Shown here in pieces: positions 25,501-41,900 of a DNA stretch of 64,000 bases. The position numbers were made by a program, and so were the translations under genes. The number at the start of each line of letters is the position of its first letter. Within the stretch, counting starts at the first letter, position 1. The notes below the pieces were generated by a model. The model ran no database searches. It saw only the letters and a list, made by a program, of their open reading frames with translations, and was not told the origin of the DNA. The stretch covers positions 434,001 through 498,000 of the forward strand of contig JAZARR010000206.1 of the NCBI GenBank assembly GCA_037389465.1, given 5' to 3'. Source of the stretch: Baylisascaris procyonis. Taxonomy: Eukaryota; Nematoda; Chromadorea; Rhabditida; Ascarididae.

Positions 25501-28500
25501 GGAGTGTTAAGCGATATAAAGCTTTAAATAAGGCAGTGAAATATTTTGTGTAATTAATTGATGCTAAATAAAGAAAAAAGCTGAACGTCATTTAAAATAA
25601 AGCTATAAAGCATAGCCCATGAGCAATGATAAATCAGATAGAGCAATTTCCACAAAGATAAGAGTACCGAATTCGCCGATCGGCTGCTTTTATTTCAGGT
25701 GGCATTTCCTTTCGCCGTAACGACGACTTTAATTATTTCCGTTTGACGCGCAAAACATTAAATACAAAGCAATAGAAGTTGATCAATTATTCGAATAAAA
25801 TGGATCAAAGCAATTATTGGTAAATGCGGGTAATCGTGGCTCAAATTTTAACAACCTTATCTCGGCAAACGATAATAAAATGAAAACACTCAAAAAGCCT
25901 ATATTGACCAAGTTCTAGTAGTTATATAATAATAAGTATAATTATAATAGTATAATATTAAGATCAATAATAAAATAAAAAAAGCCTAATATTAAGCCTA
26001 TATGCCCATAAAGCATCACTAGGCCCAATAAAAAAAAGGCGAAGGAAATTTTTGGCGAGAAAATACACCGCAGATGCGCGATGAAAATCGTAAATCAGAT
26101 TAATCAGCAATCATCTCGCACATGTACTTTTATTCTTGACGAATCGCAGTGTACTTCAAAAAAAAAAAAAAAAATTCTAACTCCTCTCCGCTTATCTCTG
26201 TATAAAGACCAACTCAAATTTGTACAGAAGAACGATACGTAGATGATATTAATGAATGGACTGCACACTACATTTTTGAAAGTTGTGCACAAAAACAGAT
26301 GAAAGGTAAATTTTTTAGGTATCGGATGATATAACTAATGATATAAAAGAAATAAGAATCAACTCAACGTTCAAATCAATCAATGTCAAATCTTAATAAC
26401 GACCAAAAATTAATCCACACAAAAATAAATCTGTCACTTCGGAATTCAATTAAATCGAAATAATCGAACTAAATAATTTTAGCAATATATACCTAAATCA
26501 AAGATTTCGAAAATATTCTCATTAAGCATTCTGCTTTTGATGAAAGTAATAATGCAAATAATTTTTTTCATTCGAAATTTATTCGATTAAAAAAAAAAAT
26601 GGTGCATTTAAGCATAATGCGAGGTCCGTTTATCGATGCCATTAGCAACGCTACGAATGAATTGCTTCATCTGCAAAAGAAGTTTCCGTTGACTCGATTA
26701 CAATCGCCTTTATAATATATCATTTCAATAAAATAAAATTAAAAAAAACGAACCTCGATGGAAATTTGATCGATCTTATTCAGCACATAAATACACGGGA
26801 TATAGATTCTGAAAATAGACACAATATCAAAATTAGCACTCTCCCCTACCGTCTCATGGTCAATCTCTATGTTTCTAGATTTCATTCTCAAAGAGTGCTT
26901 CCCATCCCCTTATTATTCTCTCTCATTTCATTTTAATCATTTTAAGCTTCAAACGGTGGCTAAAGTAATCCAAATATTGGAACATATTAGAAGGCATTTA
27001 AAATTTCAAAAAAAAAATTCAACAAAAATGCGACTATCGAAGAAAACAAATGTGAGCAATGCAGTCCCTATATGCGGTTGAAACCTTTAAAAAAAATTGC
27101 CTTAGAAAAATAAACTTTAATAATGACTGCAGGAACAAAACAAAAAAAAAAGAAACAAATACGCCTTATTCGCTCTTCAACTATATGCTTCATTCTTTGA
27201 AGTGTACATAAAAAATTAATAAAAGATGACGTACAAATCGAATGAGAATTTATTCACTTAAAAAAAAAAAAAACGAAACGATTGCTTACCGAATCGAACA
27301 TGAAATATCACTAAAGGAGAATATCAGTTCTATTTTCAAATACAATTTTGAAAAATAATTAAGGGGAATTTAAAAATTTAAATGCAAAAATCAAATGCGA
27401 CTTATATCTGCATTCTTTCAAAAATAAATAAACAAGCGGGGAAAGCATACTGCTTAGATACTGAAAAGATATTTCAGATTCAATTTTCTATCTCAATCGG
27501 GACGTGAAAATATGTAAAAACTATGGAAAATTCTCAACGATGCAATTCTATACGGAAGTAAAAACGATAATTAAAAAGTGATTAGCAATAAGATGAATTG
27601 TCGCCATTCGATAGGCATCCTATTAAATATGTAAATTTATTTGTTGACTAAAATACGTGACTAAAACAGCGATCGCCGAATGAAGCCCTATTAAATATGC
27701 AAATTTACTTAGCGATGCCACTAGAAACAACAATTTTTGAGCCAAATTCAACTGATTGAGTAGGAAGTTTAATTTGCAAGTCTCATAGTTTACTTAACCT
27801 TAATAAATCCATCGAAGATGAAGAATCGCCCACTAAAAATGTCAATTAACATTTCTCAATGAAGATTGCTGTCAAAGAAAGGATACCGATCACATAACGT
27901 AACTATCATAGCGATATGCAAAACTGTACACCTCAAACATACCTATTGCCTTCGATGACATCAATCAAATCCTCGGAAGTCGCATCATACCTCAAAGTAA
28001 CATCTGCGTTGTGGATGCGATATTCGGCAAGGATCGTCTTCACTAATTCGAGATCGAGTTCCGATTGAGGAACCTAATGAATCAAAGAGTTATTACCTAT
28101 ACCAACAAATGCTTAAATCATACTCGAAAGCATTACTAGTATGTTTGTTGTTCCGAAAATCCTCTCTCATCATGTTCCACCTTCCTAACCTTGGAGGACG
28201 ACCTTTCCTGTCCCTCTTCTCTTTCGTCTCATTGTAATCTTTTAATATAAAAAAATATGACAAAGCAAGAAGTCTTAATCTTTTAATTGTCAAGCCACTT
28301 TCATCGAATCTTTTATAAATATTTAATTGATCAAAGAATAAATCCCACCGCGCAAAAGCACATCTTCAGATATAACCAAACGAATAGAAGAAAATCACAG
28401 CAGTAAAATTTCTCAATTCAACTTCGTATAAACTTCTTAAGCAATAACGGTTCAAATTTTTGATGTAAAACGGTTTTGAATATGTCGATGTTGTTCCATT

Positions 28501-31500
28501 TAAAAACGATGCTATAACCTAGTTCGTACGCCAAAAATGACATCACATCATTACAGAGTAAGAAATGAAAAAAATAACCCAAAAGAATGCAAATATAAAG
28601 AACGCAAACATTTGAATAAACGAATTCTAGCTTAGACACAGATGAACTCTTAATTAGAACATTAACACTAATCCATCGTATCCATCTATGATCGTAGCAG
28701 ATTATATAAAATGCACTCAATCCCCTTCAATGAAGCTCAGAATTTTAAGAGATTCAATGAAGGCCAGTCAGAAGGGGTCGTTTATTGAGGACGAACCAGA
28801 AGGAGTTCTCTAATCAAGAAATTAGAAGTGGTCTTCAAGTGAAGAGGTATCGGAAGTGCTCTTTTATGGACGGAAATCCTGTCCTTATTTATGAAAGAAA
28901 AACAAAAACTAAACGAACGAAAAGTCTTACCAAGCACGTTAGATTGATGCCACCTTTATCCTTCTTTTTGAAGAGAATATTTGGTGGTTGCTTATTGAGT
29001 CGAATGCCAAAACCTTCCAATTCCTTTTCAAGAAGTTTTTTATGCTGCAGTGGTTTCATCACATCCAACACCATCAGAATCAATGAGCATGTCCTTGCGA
29101 CTAAACTTTTTTCATTATCAATATAAATACCAAATCTCGATTCACTTATGAACATTAAATGACCTATAGTTTTCTTTAAAAGGGAAATAAATTCATCTTA
29201 TTTGTACTCAACAGAGCCTTAAAATCCAAATTGTTTCTTCATATAAAACATTGTTCCGCTTAATTGTTGGAAGAGAATTTTTTGAAAGAAAAAAAAAAGA
29301 TAAACAAGCAATTTAAAAAGATCTGGCTGTTTTAATTTCTTTGTCATCAAACAAATGAAATCAAAAGTAGATCAGTAAAGTAGTAATCAAACAATTTAGG
29401 AAATTAAAAACAAAAAGAACACACCTGCAATCACCTGTCGACCACGACCTTTACCATCTTTTGCGCCCTCAATAATACCAGGTAAATCGAGCAATTGAAT
29501 TTTAGCACCTTTATATCGAATAACACCCGGTACAGTGGTGAGTGTTGTGAATTCATAAGCAGCTACTTCAGAATAAACGCCAGCCAAATTACACAACAAT
29601 GTCGATTTGCCCACCGATGGAAAACCTTCAAATAGAAAAGAATAGTTTGTTTTTGTTTTTTTTTCTATGAAAACAATTAATTTCTTATAGAGAACAGTGG
29701 TCCCATTGAATCGAATCCAATAATTGCAATAAATATCAAAAATCGAGATGATTTGCTAAAGACTAAGGTATCGGCGGCAAAAAAAAATTGAAATAAGCAC
29801 ATCGCATAGGCATATGAAATAAAATATTCCATTTTTTTTTTTGAATATATAAATTAATGCAATGCACAGGTGGTTTCATTAAACTTGAATTACTTAGACG
29901 GGAAAGATAGCTATTTTACATCGGCTATAGGAACTTTAATCATTTATAAAGCATGAAAAAACCTTGCAAATCCCCAATCGACGTCTAATATTTTGTTTTG
30001 CTTTTTCACAAAATTAAATAGTCTAAAATTGAATTGAAATCCGGCGAAATTTTAGCTGAAATTCCGATATTATATTCATTTAAATTCGATTCATTTCGAT
30101 TCGTTGCGCTGTTAATTTTATTTACTTCAAAATCACAGGAAGGTAGTGTTATCGAAATGAGAGACGCAACATGGTGGCCATCGAATAAACGATGAATGGG
30201 CATTTCAGCACTTACATACGACAATAGAGAATGCAGAAATTGGGCTAAACAAATGTCAAGGATTCTTATGAGTTGAAAATATAAAAGGCAATCAAGCGAA
30301 GAGGACGTCACATCTGCTATCCCATTCATCAGCCGTCACATAAGACGTTCATATTATAAAACATACAAGTATGTAAGTAATCACTTCAAAAGGTAAGAAT
30401 CTAAGCAATGCGTCAACGCATGACGACGAGAGATGAAACTTCACTAGTGCAGAGGGACAGAAAGTATTAGATTGCTTTAAAAGAGAGACTCGATAAATCC
30501 CAACGGAGTATATGCCATCAAGTGAATGCAGCCAAAGAAAACGAGCCTAAGGCGTGTGGGAGAGGCGGAAAGAGTATTGATGTAACAACGCAACGATGCC
30601 GTAAGCCAGTGAGGCAAATGAGGGTGGGGCAGAGAGTCGGAGAACCGACTGGCCCAGTGCGGCTTTCGATAATAGTGGTCGTCGGTGCGGCAAACGCTGC
30701 TCGTCATGTGCCGGCTAGTGGTGCTAAAGCACGCACATCCTTTGCTGGCAACGTTGACGATCCTTGTTGCCCTTATAGTGGGTACGTTGTGTGACAAGTC
30801 TGCGAGGTCGTCGTCGTCCCATCAACTCCAACAGCATCCCGCACCTAGCAGCAATGATACACTCTGTAATCGTCATACAGAGCACCAATGTATCTGTCAA
30901 CGCGTCGACGGTAATCTCGACAACAACTTCCTTCCTTGTCAACGATTCATCGAGGTCTTTCATTCAGATGTTTAACACTTCATTTGCTCTAATTCATTTC
31001 ATTCATTTGCAACACCAAATCACTCACTATTTGCGGGTGAAAATTTGCATAAATTTCACTTTTGCATAGATCAATTAGGCATGAATTTAATTACGGCACA
31101 ACTACTAGTTAGAAATATGCATCTTCAACAATCATTCAGATCCGATCTATCGAAGCTTTATCCATCTGCAATCCAGACTTACAAATCCAATCCAATATAA
31201 TCCATACTTCTGAAAGACTAGAATGAATTAATGATACAAGATTTAAAAAAAAAGAGTGCAATGAGGATAAAATTTTTTCGTAAAAGAAAAAAAAGAGAGG
31301 AATACACTCAAGAAAGTGATGTTGGGATTACTACGTGCAAATTGATAAAATAGATTCGATGTAATGTGATTTTTGCAGCATTTGATTAGTAGAACTCAAC
31401 AACGAAACACATTTGCGATAATGAATCTTTTTTGAAAAAAAAAAAGAAGTTTCACCCAATGAAATAACTCATTTCATTCACAAACTTAAATGAATGACGA

Positions 31501-33582
31501 CAAGTTTGTTATTACTTACTCGAAGAATTTGAAAATTTTAACACTAATTAATTCTCGTCGATAGTTACTCATCAAATTTGCTAGGTGACGATTTGTTGAA
31601 TGTTCTAAAGAGAATAAATAGAGGGACAGAGAGTTATATTAATAGAGAGAAGTAATAAAGAGAGAGAACAATCCTTGCGTTTATGCAAACTATGAATGGC
31701 TCAGCTATATCCTCCCCCTCTTCCCCCCTTATTTCCTGAGGAAGCAGAAATCCACTGAGGAAATAAGCAAGACGATACGCTATCAAAATATATTGTTAAT
31801 GAAGTGAAAGATAATCTCGACCTAGTTCCCCCTTCCCCCAAGAATATAAAGACCACAGGGATCCATTTAAAATACACCTCCAACCATCATACGTTTAACT
31901 TTCTTTTTTTTTATCACCTAAGTTTTTATCACTTCAGCTTTATCATCTTATTCATTATTTATTTCCCAAATCTTTGGCGATTTCCGAGCCAATAATTATC
32001 TTCTATTAATTTTTAAATATTAATTGAGAAACTAAAATATATTCATTTCAGATATAATTCTCTATATTTAGAATTAGATAAAAATGATGCAAATTTTTTC
32101 AACTAGAAACGATTATGAGTGCAGAAATGATGCGACATAAGAAACGCGTTACTTGTCGGGGATCATAGATCTTAAATATTACTCAATTTCCGCTAAGCAA
32201 TAAATCTAAACACTAAAATATTATTGAAGGAATCTTTATAAAGTCAAACATTCCCGCTTTTCCAACATTTTCTCTCGTTGATGCCAATTCCCTAATAAAT
32301 ATCAATCCAAATAGATTTAGCAGAGGTATATTCCGGCACATTATTGTATGCCGCGCATAGAAGAAAACAGAACGAAAGAAGAAACAAGTACAGTAAGACA
32401 AGGGGAGGAAGATGGAAATTTCACATATATATCGCCGATATTTATTAGGCTCGAAAAGCATCTTTACTGATGATTAGGGAAATCCTATTTAAAGACAGAA
32501 AATAAATAATTCCGCATTAAAAAAAAAGTGATGGAAATTTTTGTATAAATGGAGTGATAATTAAAATTTGCGAAAACATGCAGGCGAAAACGTTGCCGAT
32601 TGTTTCGATGACATTACGCCATGTGAATCTCAGTGCAAGACTACACACTAACGAAACCTATGAATCGTATTTCAAACGACGTATCGCACATATCGTTAGC
32701 ACATATTGCGAGCAACAAACCAACGAATGTCCTGGAACAACACTACGCCTCGATAAGGTACATTCAAACTCTCACTACTCTTCTCGTGGTGCATTCGTTG
32801 ATGATGACGAACGCTTGCTCACGCAGGAGAATGTCATCGTGCTCAGTGTGCATACGAATACGAGCGCAAACACAACGACGATCGGTTTCGTTGTCACGAA
32901 GGCGAAGCACGTTGGCTCGCTGAATGAGCTGATGGTCGTTGATGCCCTCAAGGTGAAGTACATCTTATCAGCTCAATTGGCGCCTCTCTCACGTGTCCTC
33001 GGTGGTATACGAATCGAGCGTGTTGACGTTACGCCAATGCGACGTATTCCCGATGTACAACAAGCCGACAACAAAAAACTACTTATCCTCCTCGCAGCTA
33101 CTGGTTTATTTCTACTCGTCACTTATATTATTGCTACCATCAAAGTATGCAGGTATGCTCTCTCTCATATCCTTCACTTAGTTTTCGATAATATTCAAGT
33201 AAACTTAAATGTGAACTCTATTCACAAAGTATTTCAGTGGGCAATGTTTTTTATTTACCATCGCAACATTGCTTTCATACACCAATTTTAATAAAGCATT
33301 AAGCTTGCCTATTCTATGAGCAAACTTTTGTCGTATCGATTTTCTTTTCAGAATTATAACGTCATCCTGCTCTCCCTTCCTCCCCTTCAGCTCTTTTTGA
33401 GCAATAAAATTCCAAAAAGCACACAGTTGTGCTTTGCTTTCAGAAGTGAAATATTCTGTCACTTTTCCTTCTTATAATACTCAGTCATTTCAATAAATTT
33501 ACTGCAATCAATAAACTTCGATACCAGTATGTAACTCCAGTGGAAGTGCAATAAGTTGAAAACTTAATAAGAATTAAGCTCT

Positions 33583-33642
<60 letters not shown>

Positions 33643-36600
33643 AGATTATTCGAAAAGTGTCTTCTTTCCACCAAATCAAAAAAAGCAAGAAGAATCTCTC
33701 TCCCCCTTGTTTTGCCTCAACTAATCGAAAAATTTGAAAGAAGCAGCTGATCAGAGTTGTAAATTTTACACAGCATTTGATCACTCATTGATCGACTGTC
33801 ACATTCCGTACGAACGATTGAATCGCATTGATATATTTATTTCAAGCGTTAACTCCCATTGTTCCCAAGTGCAGTTGTTTCATCCTTCTTAATAGATAAG
33901 CAAATCAATGAAAATAACCCACAATTAAACACTTCAGCGATTCGTTTCCAAAATCTTCGATCATCAATACTGCAACTCAAACAAAAGCTGAGAATTTAGT
34001 TACGTAAATATTAGCTATAGAGTGGCATAGAATAATAAAACGATCACATAGTATCATTTCGAATACAACCCCTCCTAGTCCACAAGGTATCTTAAACTAT
34101 TACTTTGGTCGTTAGTTTATAGCAGAAACAATGCCAAGCGTGTAGTTTAGGGTGGCCATCTGTCGCAAATTCCCCTCAAAGCATAGGTTATTTTATTTAA
34201 TGTTGCTTCTTTTGTGATGAATATTGAGTGGGTCAAGATTGCCGACCATAAAAACTGATATTGTGCTGTGAGCCTAGTTGTGTCGAGAATCGCCAAGCGG
34301 ACGACATTCAGCATGAATCCTCAAAGAAACGACATCTTTGTGAGGGTATGTGATAGGCACCCAAAACTTGCTAATGCATCCTCTTTCATTGCTTATAATC
34401 CACACCAGCACTTCATCTTCAAAAGCCTTGCTTTCTCTTCCTTTCACTATTTCATTTCCATTGATATTACATACGGGTATTCTTTTCTCATCATAGGCTT
34501 CCAATACCTCATATGTTTCCTTCTCTTTTTTGCGTCGTACATCCAAATAAATTGGTTCTCTTCTCTTCCTTACCGTTTATCTCCAATTCTATCCTTCTCT
34601 TTCTATTTATTCAAGTCGCTTACTCTTTGAAAAGATTTTTTTCCATTGCCGCCCATACATAACTATACGCGAACTTCTACATTTGTAGAATGCAAACTGG
34701 CGAAGAAATCGGTTATTATGGAAAAACTCTAGTTGTCTGCAGCACTTCGATTCTTTAAAATAGCCTCAAGCATCGCAGTTGCCATTTTCCCGCCGAAAAG
34801 CATGCAAGTTTATTGATTTTAAAAAGAAACGAGGTCTTCGCCATTACAAAGAAGTTCCTTTTTTTGTCTATCCGTCCCGTCATATCACATTTCCACCTAT
34901 ATGCTTGTTAGTCGATATTCGAAGCCATTAGCCAATAGAATGACCACAGGCTAGCCGATCATTTTTGATAGCACATAAGAGCGATCCTCCCTTGAACTAG
35001 TGCTACAACTCATCGCCATCAAATTACTACGCCATATCCCTCTAAAACGTCGACGTTGATTCACAGACGTTATTCAGCGGTCTTCACATCGATTCGACGG
35101 ACGCGCAGAGTTGGTGGCTTGCGCATAAACGAAACTGAGCTCGTCTCATTGCTAGCCCCCACCCATCGCTGTTTCGTTCCTCTCGTTTTGCTTTATCTTG
35201 TTTTGCTAGCACTGGCACTCATGCCTGCCGCCCATCAAAAGAGCCACCGCCAACTCCATCAACCGCTTTGCTGTTGATTGACGTCGAATGAGCGAAAACT
35301 GCTGCAACCGCCGTTTCTTCGTCTCATCTTTCCTATCTCTTCACCAAAATAGACTCAATCGCTTTGTGGATGTATATTCGGCATGAAGATACTACATCCA
35401 ATTATAGCAACACCCCGAAAATCTCATTAGTATTCACTCTTAAATATTTGTTGCATATCTCTTTCAATTCTTCCCGAAAAAAGTTCCATGATAGATAATT
35501 TATAAAAAAAGAAGCAGATGATAGATAAGAAATATTTTCATTATAATCTCTTCTACATAAATGTGCTATATGAATACAATTTAAAAATTTATTACTTTAT
35601 AATATGCAAATTTGATAATTTTCACGTAACACACATCTACGCCCGCTACTTCCGATTAGCGACACTGAAAAGTTGCTAACAGGAAATACGACTAAGCCTA
35701 TGAGAGGAGTTGATTCCCAACAGAATTTACATTTTCGACTTATCGATCTATGCTAGAGTCATGTAAAGATATGCGAGAAACATATAAAAGCGATGCATTT
35801 CTTTGAGTAAAAAAATCATTAAAGGTGCTCTTTTAATATATGCTTTCTAGTTCTTCTTCTCCTTTCTTTCCTATATAAGTCTACTTATTTATTATAGTTC
35901 TTTAATGGAAAGCATAACGCAAAGCATTCCTGAAGCACAAACTAACGTCACGCTGAATCAAACATTCACATTGACTAACTAACAACCGATATAACGAATG
36001 AATATTCTTCAGGGTTTTTATTCTAAATAATCAATGTTAACTTAGATTTAAAAAAAAAATTAAAGCTAAATCCAGGTCTTCATCTATTTATGCAAACTTA
36101 GGTCACGATCTATTTATGCGATAAACAAGGGCAAATAAGTTATCTACAATTTACCTTCGGGGAAAATGAAATAAGTAGAGAAAATCAAAAACAAAAAAAC
36201 AATAACACAGTAGAAATTCCACTTAAACATTGATGTTCTTATGCCATGCCACCAAATGGTATCACCGGAGTGGATCCAATTAAGGAAAGAAAATAAGCAA
36301 AAAAAAAAAAAAACGAAAATTCCACCACAATCAAAATTCAATGGAAATTTCAGTAGAATGGGATTGCAGCGGGAAATATATTCCCCGATTTCCATAGTAA
36401 ATTTAATGAATTGCATAATTTAACGTTAGATTTAGGTCAATTCAATGGTCAATTGCAAGGGAACATAATAAATGACTTACCCGTAAAGAAATTTCCCAAC
36501 TTAAAATAATATAAGACACTCTTCGATTAAAGTGATCTCATCTCAACGCTAATCACAATTATTTCATTAATATATCTTCGATGCTTTCAGAGAATGCTAT

Positions 36601-38825
36601 GAACGTAAACGTACCAAAAAAAACGAAGTTGCTTTGGCGGGAAATCACAGCATACCCGACTATGGTAGTTGCGAAGCACGAAACAAGATCACCGATGACG
36701 GTAAAAAACGACGCTCAAGCAAATATGACGATACACCAACAGAGGCTATCAATATGCGTGAAAATCAAACGCAACAAATACAAAGAAGCATCATTGACGA
36801 GAGGCATTTTCATTTAATGTTTCAATGCGATCCCTCACAATTGCCCGATGAGCAACTCTCATTTTCGCATACACCATCACTTGAACAGGTATGCCTCGTC
36901 GATGCACAACCTCAACCTCAATCCCAACAGCCTTTTTCTATCTATCATGTGGAAGCACTAGAATCTATCACTGAAGCACCCAAAGGCACCCCCATTGCAC
37001 CATCTCTTGTCGTTGTTGAATCTGCCTCTTCTGAACCTTGTGCTGATTTATACTTGCAAAATGTAGACGGCGATAGTGCAATAAGAGATGAGGAAATACC
37101 AGAAAGGCCGGTATCAAGGCGAGGCAGTTATAGTAGAGATGATTTGCTTGATAAGGTGATATCACCACCTCCACCTTTGGCTAGTGAATTGATTGCCGAA
37201 AGTCAAGTGACACGATCACGAACGGCACATAAATTTGGGCACTGGTCAAGTGATAGTGAAGAGGAGGGTGAAACTGAGGGCTATCACAAACTTTCCGAAC
37301 CGGAAGACGATGACCAAGAACCTGAATTGAAGAAGGTAATCAGCACCGATGAGTCGGAGAAAGAAAACAATGAGGAGTTCGAAGAGAATCTCGGTGAGAA
37401 TGCTCATGCTTATGAGCGCCTTGATGAATCTAATTCACCATCATCATCACCTCTAAGAGAGACATCAAGTTCAAGTCTTTTTATGGTTTAGTCGATTATT
37501 GCTCACTCACTCATCTCTTGCTCTACTTTTGCTCTGCCACACATGTGCTCAATAATCATTCCACACATATGCACTATTTATGCAAATCTAACTTTATTAA
37601 CGAATATATATATAATTTTCTAAAAGCGAATAAAAACCAAAAAACCAAAAAAATACAGTGAGAAAAATGTTTATTTCCGTTGTCTTATTTGAATAGGTAG
37701 TACATATTAAAAAAAAAAAAAAATGTTGTTATCTTTGAACAAAAAGCGGTCGATTTTTGTTCAAATCAAAGAAACATGAAACATACATAGATACGAGTGT
37801 TTTCTGATATCTTAGAATTCCTTCGCTTAATAAAAGACTTTAATAAAAGACATCGGAAATGTTAAAAATGCTTTATGAAAACATTCGTAATAGTGAAGGA
37901 TATAAGGGTGAAATTTCCCACTGACTTTGTTGAATTGCACAAATTATGAAAGAAGATTTAAAAAAAAAAAAAAAGAATTGCTCATGTGTGGTTTTTAAAG
38001 GTTTATTTTTTTATTTTTTTTTTTTAAACGACGTTGAGTGATAATTAAAACAAATTGCTTATGAATGGGTGCATTACAAGACGAACGAAATTTATACGCT
38101 AATTTAATTTATTAAAATATACCGGAAAAAAATTCTTATTGCATGGATTAATATGGATGAATTTTGCTTATACGTTTGCCTATAACATCCCTATTTATTC
38201 TCAACTAAATTAAAAAAAAAACCTGCTTTGCTTAGTAATTATCTTAATTATTTTTTATTCTCTAATATTAGAGGAAGCGAACGGAAAGTGAAAAGGGGAT
38301 AGAGAAGAAGTAAAAGAGAGGAGGGAAAAGGGTGATAAAACTAGTACGACATCATGATTTCGGTAATTTCGTTTCGCCCATACGAAAAAAAAAATGGTGA
38401 TAGGATATAAGAAAAAAAACGAATCGGCCTTATGATCACTACAAACCATAAGGGAGGTCGCCGATTTCATTTCACATCGAATAACACTTTCTCAAATTTA
38501 ATATAACGTCGCGTGGTACTTAACTTACTATTTGCAAAAAAAAAAAGCAATAATCATCCGCCTCTCTGCAGTGTGATTTTTACATGCATTACTTACTAAT
38601 AACTAATTTATTGCTATCATACTGCCAAAAATTGTTTTTTTTTTTCTTAAATTGAAAAAAAAATAATTAATTTATTCTTTCGAAAAAATTTTCTACTAAT
38701 ATATTTCATCGTTTAAATTTGACTAAAATATTCTTGCGATGTAAATTGGCAATCGCCAAGTTCAAAAAAAAAAAAAACTTCTATAAAGAAAAACTGGGAA
38801 TTTCAAAAAGGCGAGATTACGTGTT

Positions 38826-38904
<79 letters not shown>

Positions 38905-41900
38905 TTTGGTATCCATACACTATGCAATATAATTCGGCTGAATTGCATGATTCCGGTTTGCCTTTGAATGAAAAATTCGGTTGGCTGTGTGATACAGCGC
39001 AATTACTGTGATTTTATATGTGTATATAAATGCCACGAATGCTGCCATCTCTTATTTGTAAACGATAACATTTGTGTGCAACGATATAATATGTTTGATT
39101 TCCTTTTTTTTGTTGTTTTGAAATGCACATCGATGAGCATAAATACGTATTTTGTCGAATAATTAGACATATGGAAATAAAAGAAATTTTAAATTATATA
39201 AAAAAGGACAAAAAGAGGAAAAAAAAGGAAATCTGAATTTTCAGCAAGAAAGCTAGTTCAAGAAATTTTCAAAAAAAAAAAACTTTTTAAGTTGGTTTCT
39301 TTCAAAACCGTTTGTTCCGGAAAAAAAAACCCACTCGTCCAAATCAAAACTTCCTGAAAATAGCAACCGATTAGGGTTCGTTTAAAACTTAAAATACTTC
39401 TTTAAACGAAATCTATATAAACAAACCGAAAACCAATACAAAAATGAACGAAATTTTCCAGTAATATGGAATTTTGTTTTTAGTACCATTAAAAATGTCT
39501 ATCCATAACGATATTCTATAAAAAGTTGTATGCCCATAATCAAGAGATAGATACTATATTCTAAAATGGCTACCACATCTCGCAATATCTTCGCTGTTTT
39601 CCTTAAAAACATTCAGCGACCGCGATGAGTTGAAAAAAAAATATGACAAGATAAAAAAATAAACAACCCGTATCTTTCAGCCAAAAAAAAAAAACTTGTT
39701 CCATCGTCCTTAGATTTGCCTAGAAATCTATTCAATCCTATAAGCACCATTCTTTGAAAACTCTTCACAATTCTTAGAAATGTCACCATTTTTCAAAAAC
39801 AAAGAAGTGGCAAAATTATAATAACCTCAAGACTAAATTAAATATTAAGAATCTATTTTACTAATGATAAAATAATTGATGTAAAAAGTGAAAAAAACAG
39901 CTCATATTCTAATGGCTTCAATTAGTTCATCGATTAAATCAAATATTTAAATACAACAATTTTGTGATCATCATTGGTTAATTTATGCAACTGAATGTAT
40001 TTGCCTTCTTATTCATCAAACAGACAACAAGCAGGAAATGATAAACTATACTTTAGATGGTACTCAACTATAGAATTGCATATCTCTTGTATTATTTTAC
40101 AAAATTCCATTTCCCAAGCACAAGCAACCAGAACTTACCTAGGGTATCCTATGTAAGCCCTACGTAAATACGCAAAACAACTTAGAATATCATAGAAGCT
40201 TGAATAAACCTTCTCTAAACTTTGAAAGAAAACAACCGCTGCCTATATTGCCTTTTCTTCTTCCCTTAATTATAAACTTCAAAATATAGTCTCCTTTCTA
40301 AAGAGGTAAATATTTTATATTATTATTACATCCTCCCAAAACTTTTGAGATAAAAAAAACTGATCTTCGCAGCAATAAAAGCAATCTACCCGAAATGTAA
40401 AGTAATCTATAACCCTATAGCTATATTTGAGAGATCATATGCATGAAAAATAATTCAACAACATTCAATGAAAAAGAAAAAAAGATACAACGATAGGAGA
40501 GTATTCCCCGGGCAAAACTTTCCAAAAAAGGTAAGCTAAACTTTCCCGAACAATTCCCAACATAAGGATAGCATATAATTATAATATATTCCATTGAAAG
40601 AAAGAAACCATGTATTAGGGAACAAATATAAGAATTACCTACTCATCCTTTGAAGCAACTTTCTTTAGCTTTAAAAAAAAGCAACCAAAGAAATAAATGC
40701 AGAAATAAAATAAGAAATGAATTACCCACAAAGCCGCTAACCCACTATAATGAGTCATGTTGCCCCGTTTGAAAGCTATTATCCAACGCTATTCAAATAG
40801 TGCATTTGTGTTGCAATAAAATTTCGACTTTATGAGCAAAAATGCACTAAAAGACCACAATTATTGAACACCATATGACGATATCGAAAAAAACGCACAA
40901 TGTAAGGATGACGGGTGAAGAAAGACTATTGCGAGAAAATTATAAGGCACTTTGAAATAAATAAATGGTTTCAAAGGGACTAAAAAGAAAAAACAACAAG
41001 AAAAAAATTGTGGCTTCTTATATGCAAATGAATAAGCATCTATCAAAAAGTAAAATGTAACAGCTGTGTCATGTGGAAGGAAGAAGGGAAGAGGGGACGA
41101 GAAGAACTCATTCCCCCCTATGCAAAGACGCTAAATACAATAAATTTCAAATTCCTTAACCATGGATGAGCTGAAATACTATGATTATTCTAATGAAAGG
41201 TGAGATGTATATGACATAGTGCAGCTGCCAAAAGAAGATGCAAGCTGCTAGAGGATCAAAGAACTTTAAAAAGTTGGAAAGAGCAAAAAACGAAGAGTGC
41301 AAAAAAGGGTACGATACGATTAAACACAAGAACAAAAGGTTCCGTCCTATGCATGTACAAAAAAGGCCCTGCATTTCTACCAATCAAAAGGCATATCTAA
41401 TACCATTTTCAATGCATTAGAGCAGCACAGTACCTTTGTCTTTGTCAAAGTATTCTTTCACATATAAAAGAGGAAGCAAAGCAAAACAATCAACGCAACC
41501 ATATCTAAGAAATTACTTCAAGAAGACGATCCGTCTTCTCTCACAAAAACACTAAACATACTAGAGACGGCATTAATGCAAGTGTTTGAATATATGCAAT
41601 TCACAATACACAGCATTTTTAAAATGCCGTACCATAAGCAATTTGGCTTTCCTATGTTATTGTTGGTCACTAAATCTGCAAGGATTTTTGAATGCATGTG
41701 AACTTATCCGATTAGCGCACCAAAAATGAGTTTGTTTCCGATTCAAGACATGCTCCAGGACTATAAATTATTTTTCAGCATTCATGGTTGAATTGGAGGG
41801 ATTTAGAGGGATAGTGAGAGTAACAGAAAAGCCTCGAAAACTGAGGAAATGTTTAGCTCACCTACGACATTAACTGTCCAAATGAGGTCATTTTGATTTC

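Noticed and set aside
32775..32963. Minus-strand open frame opposite the nested gene
   Set aside because: It is the shadow of the 32584-33152 exon, which continues in phase into the transmembrane and tail-encoding exon.
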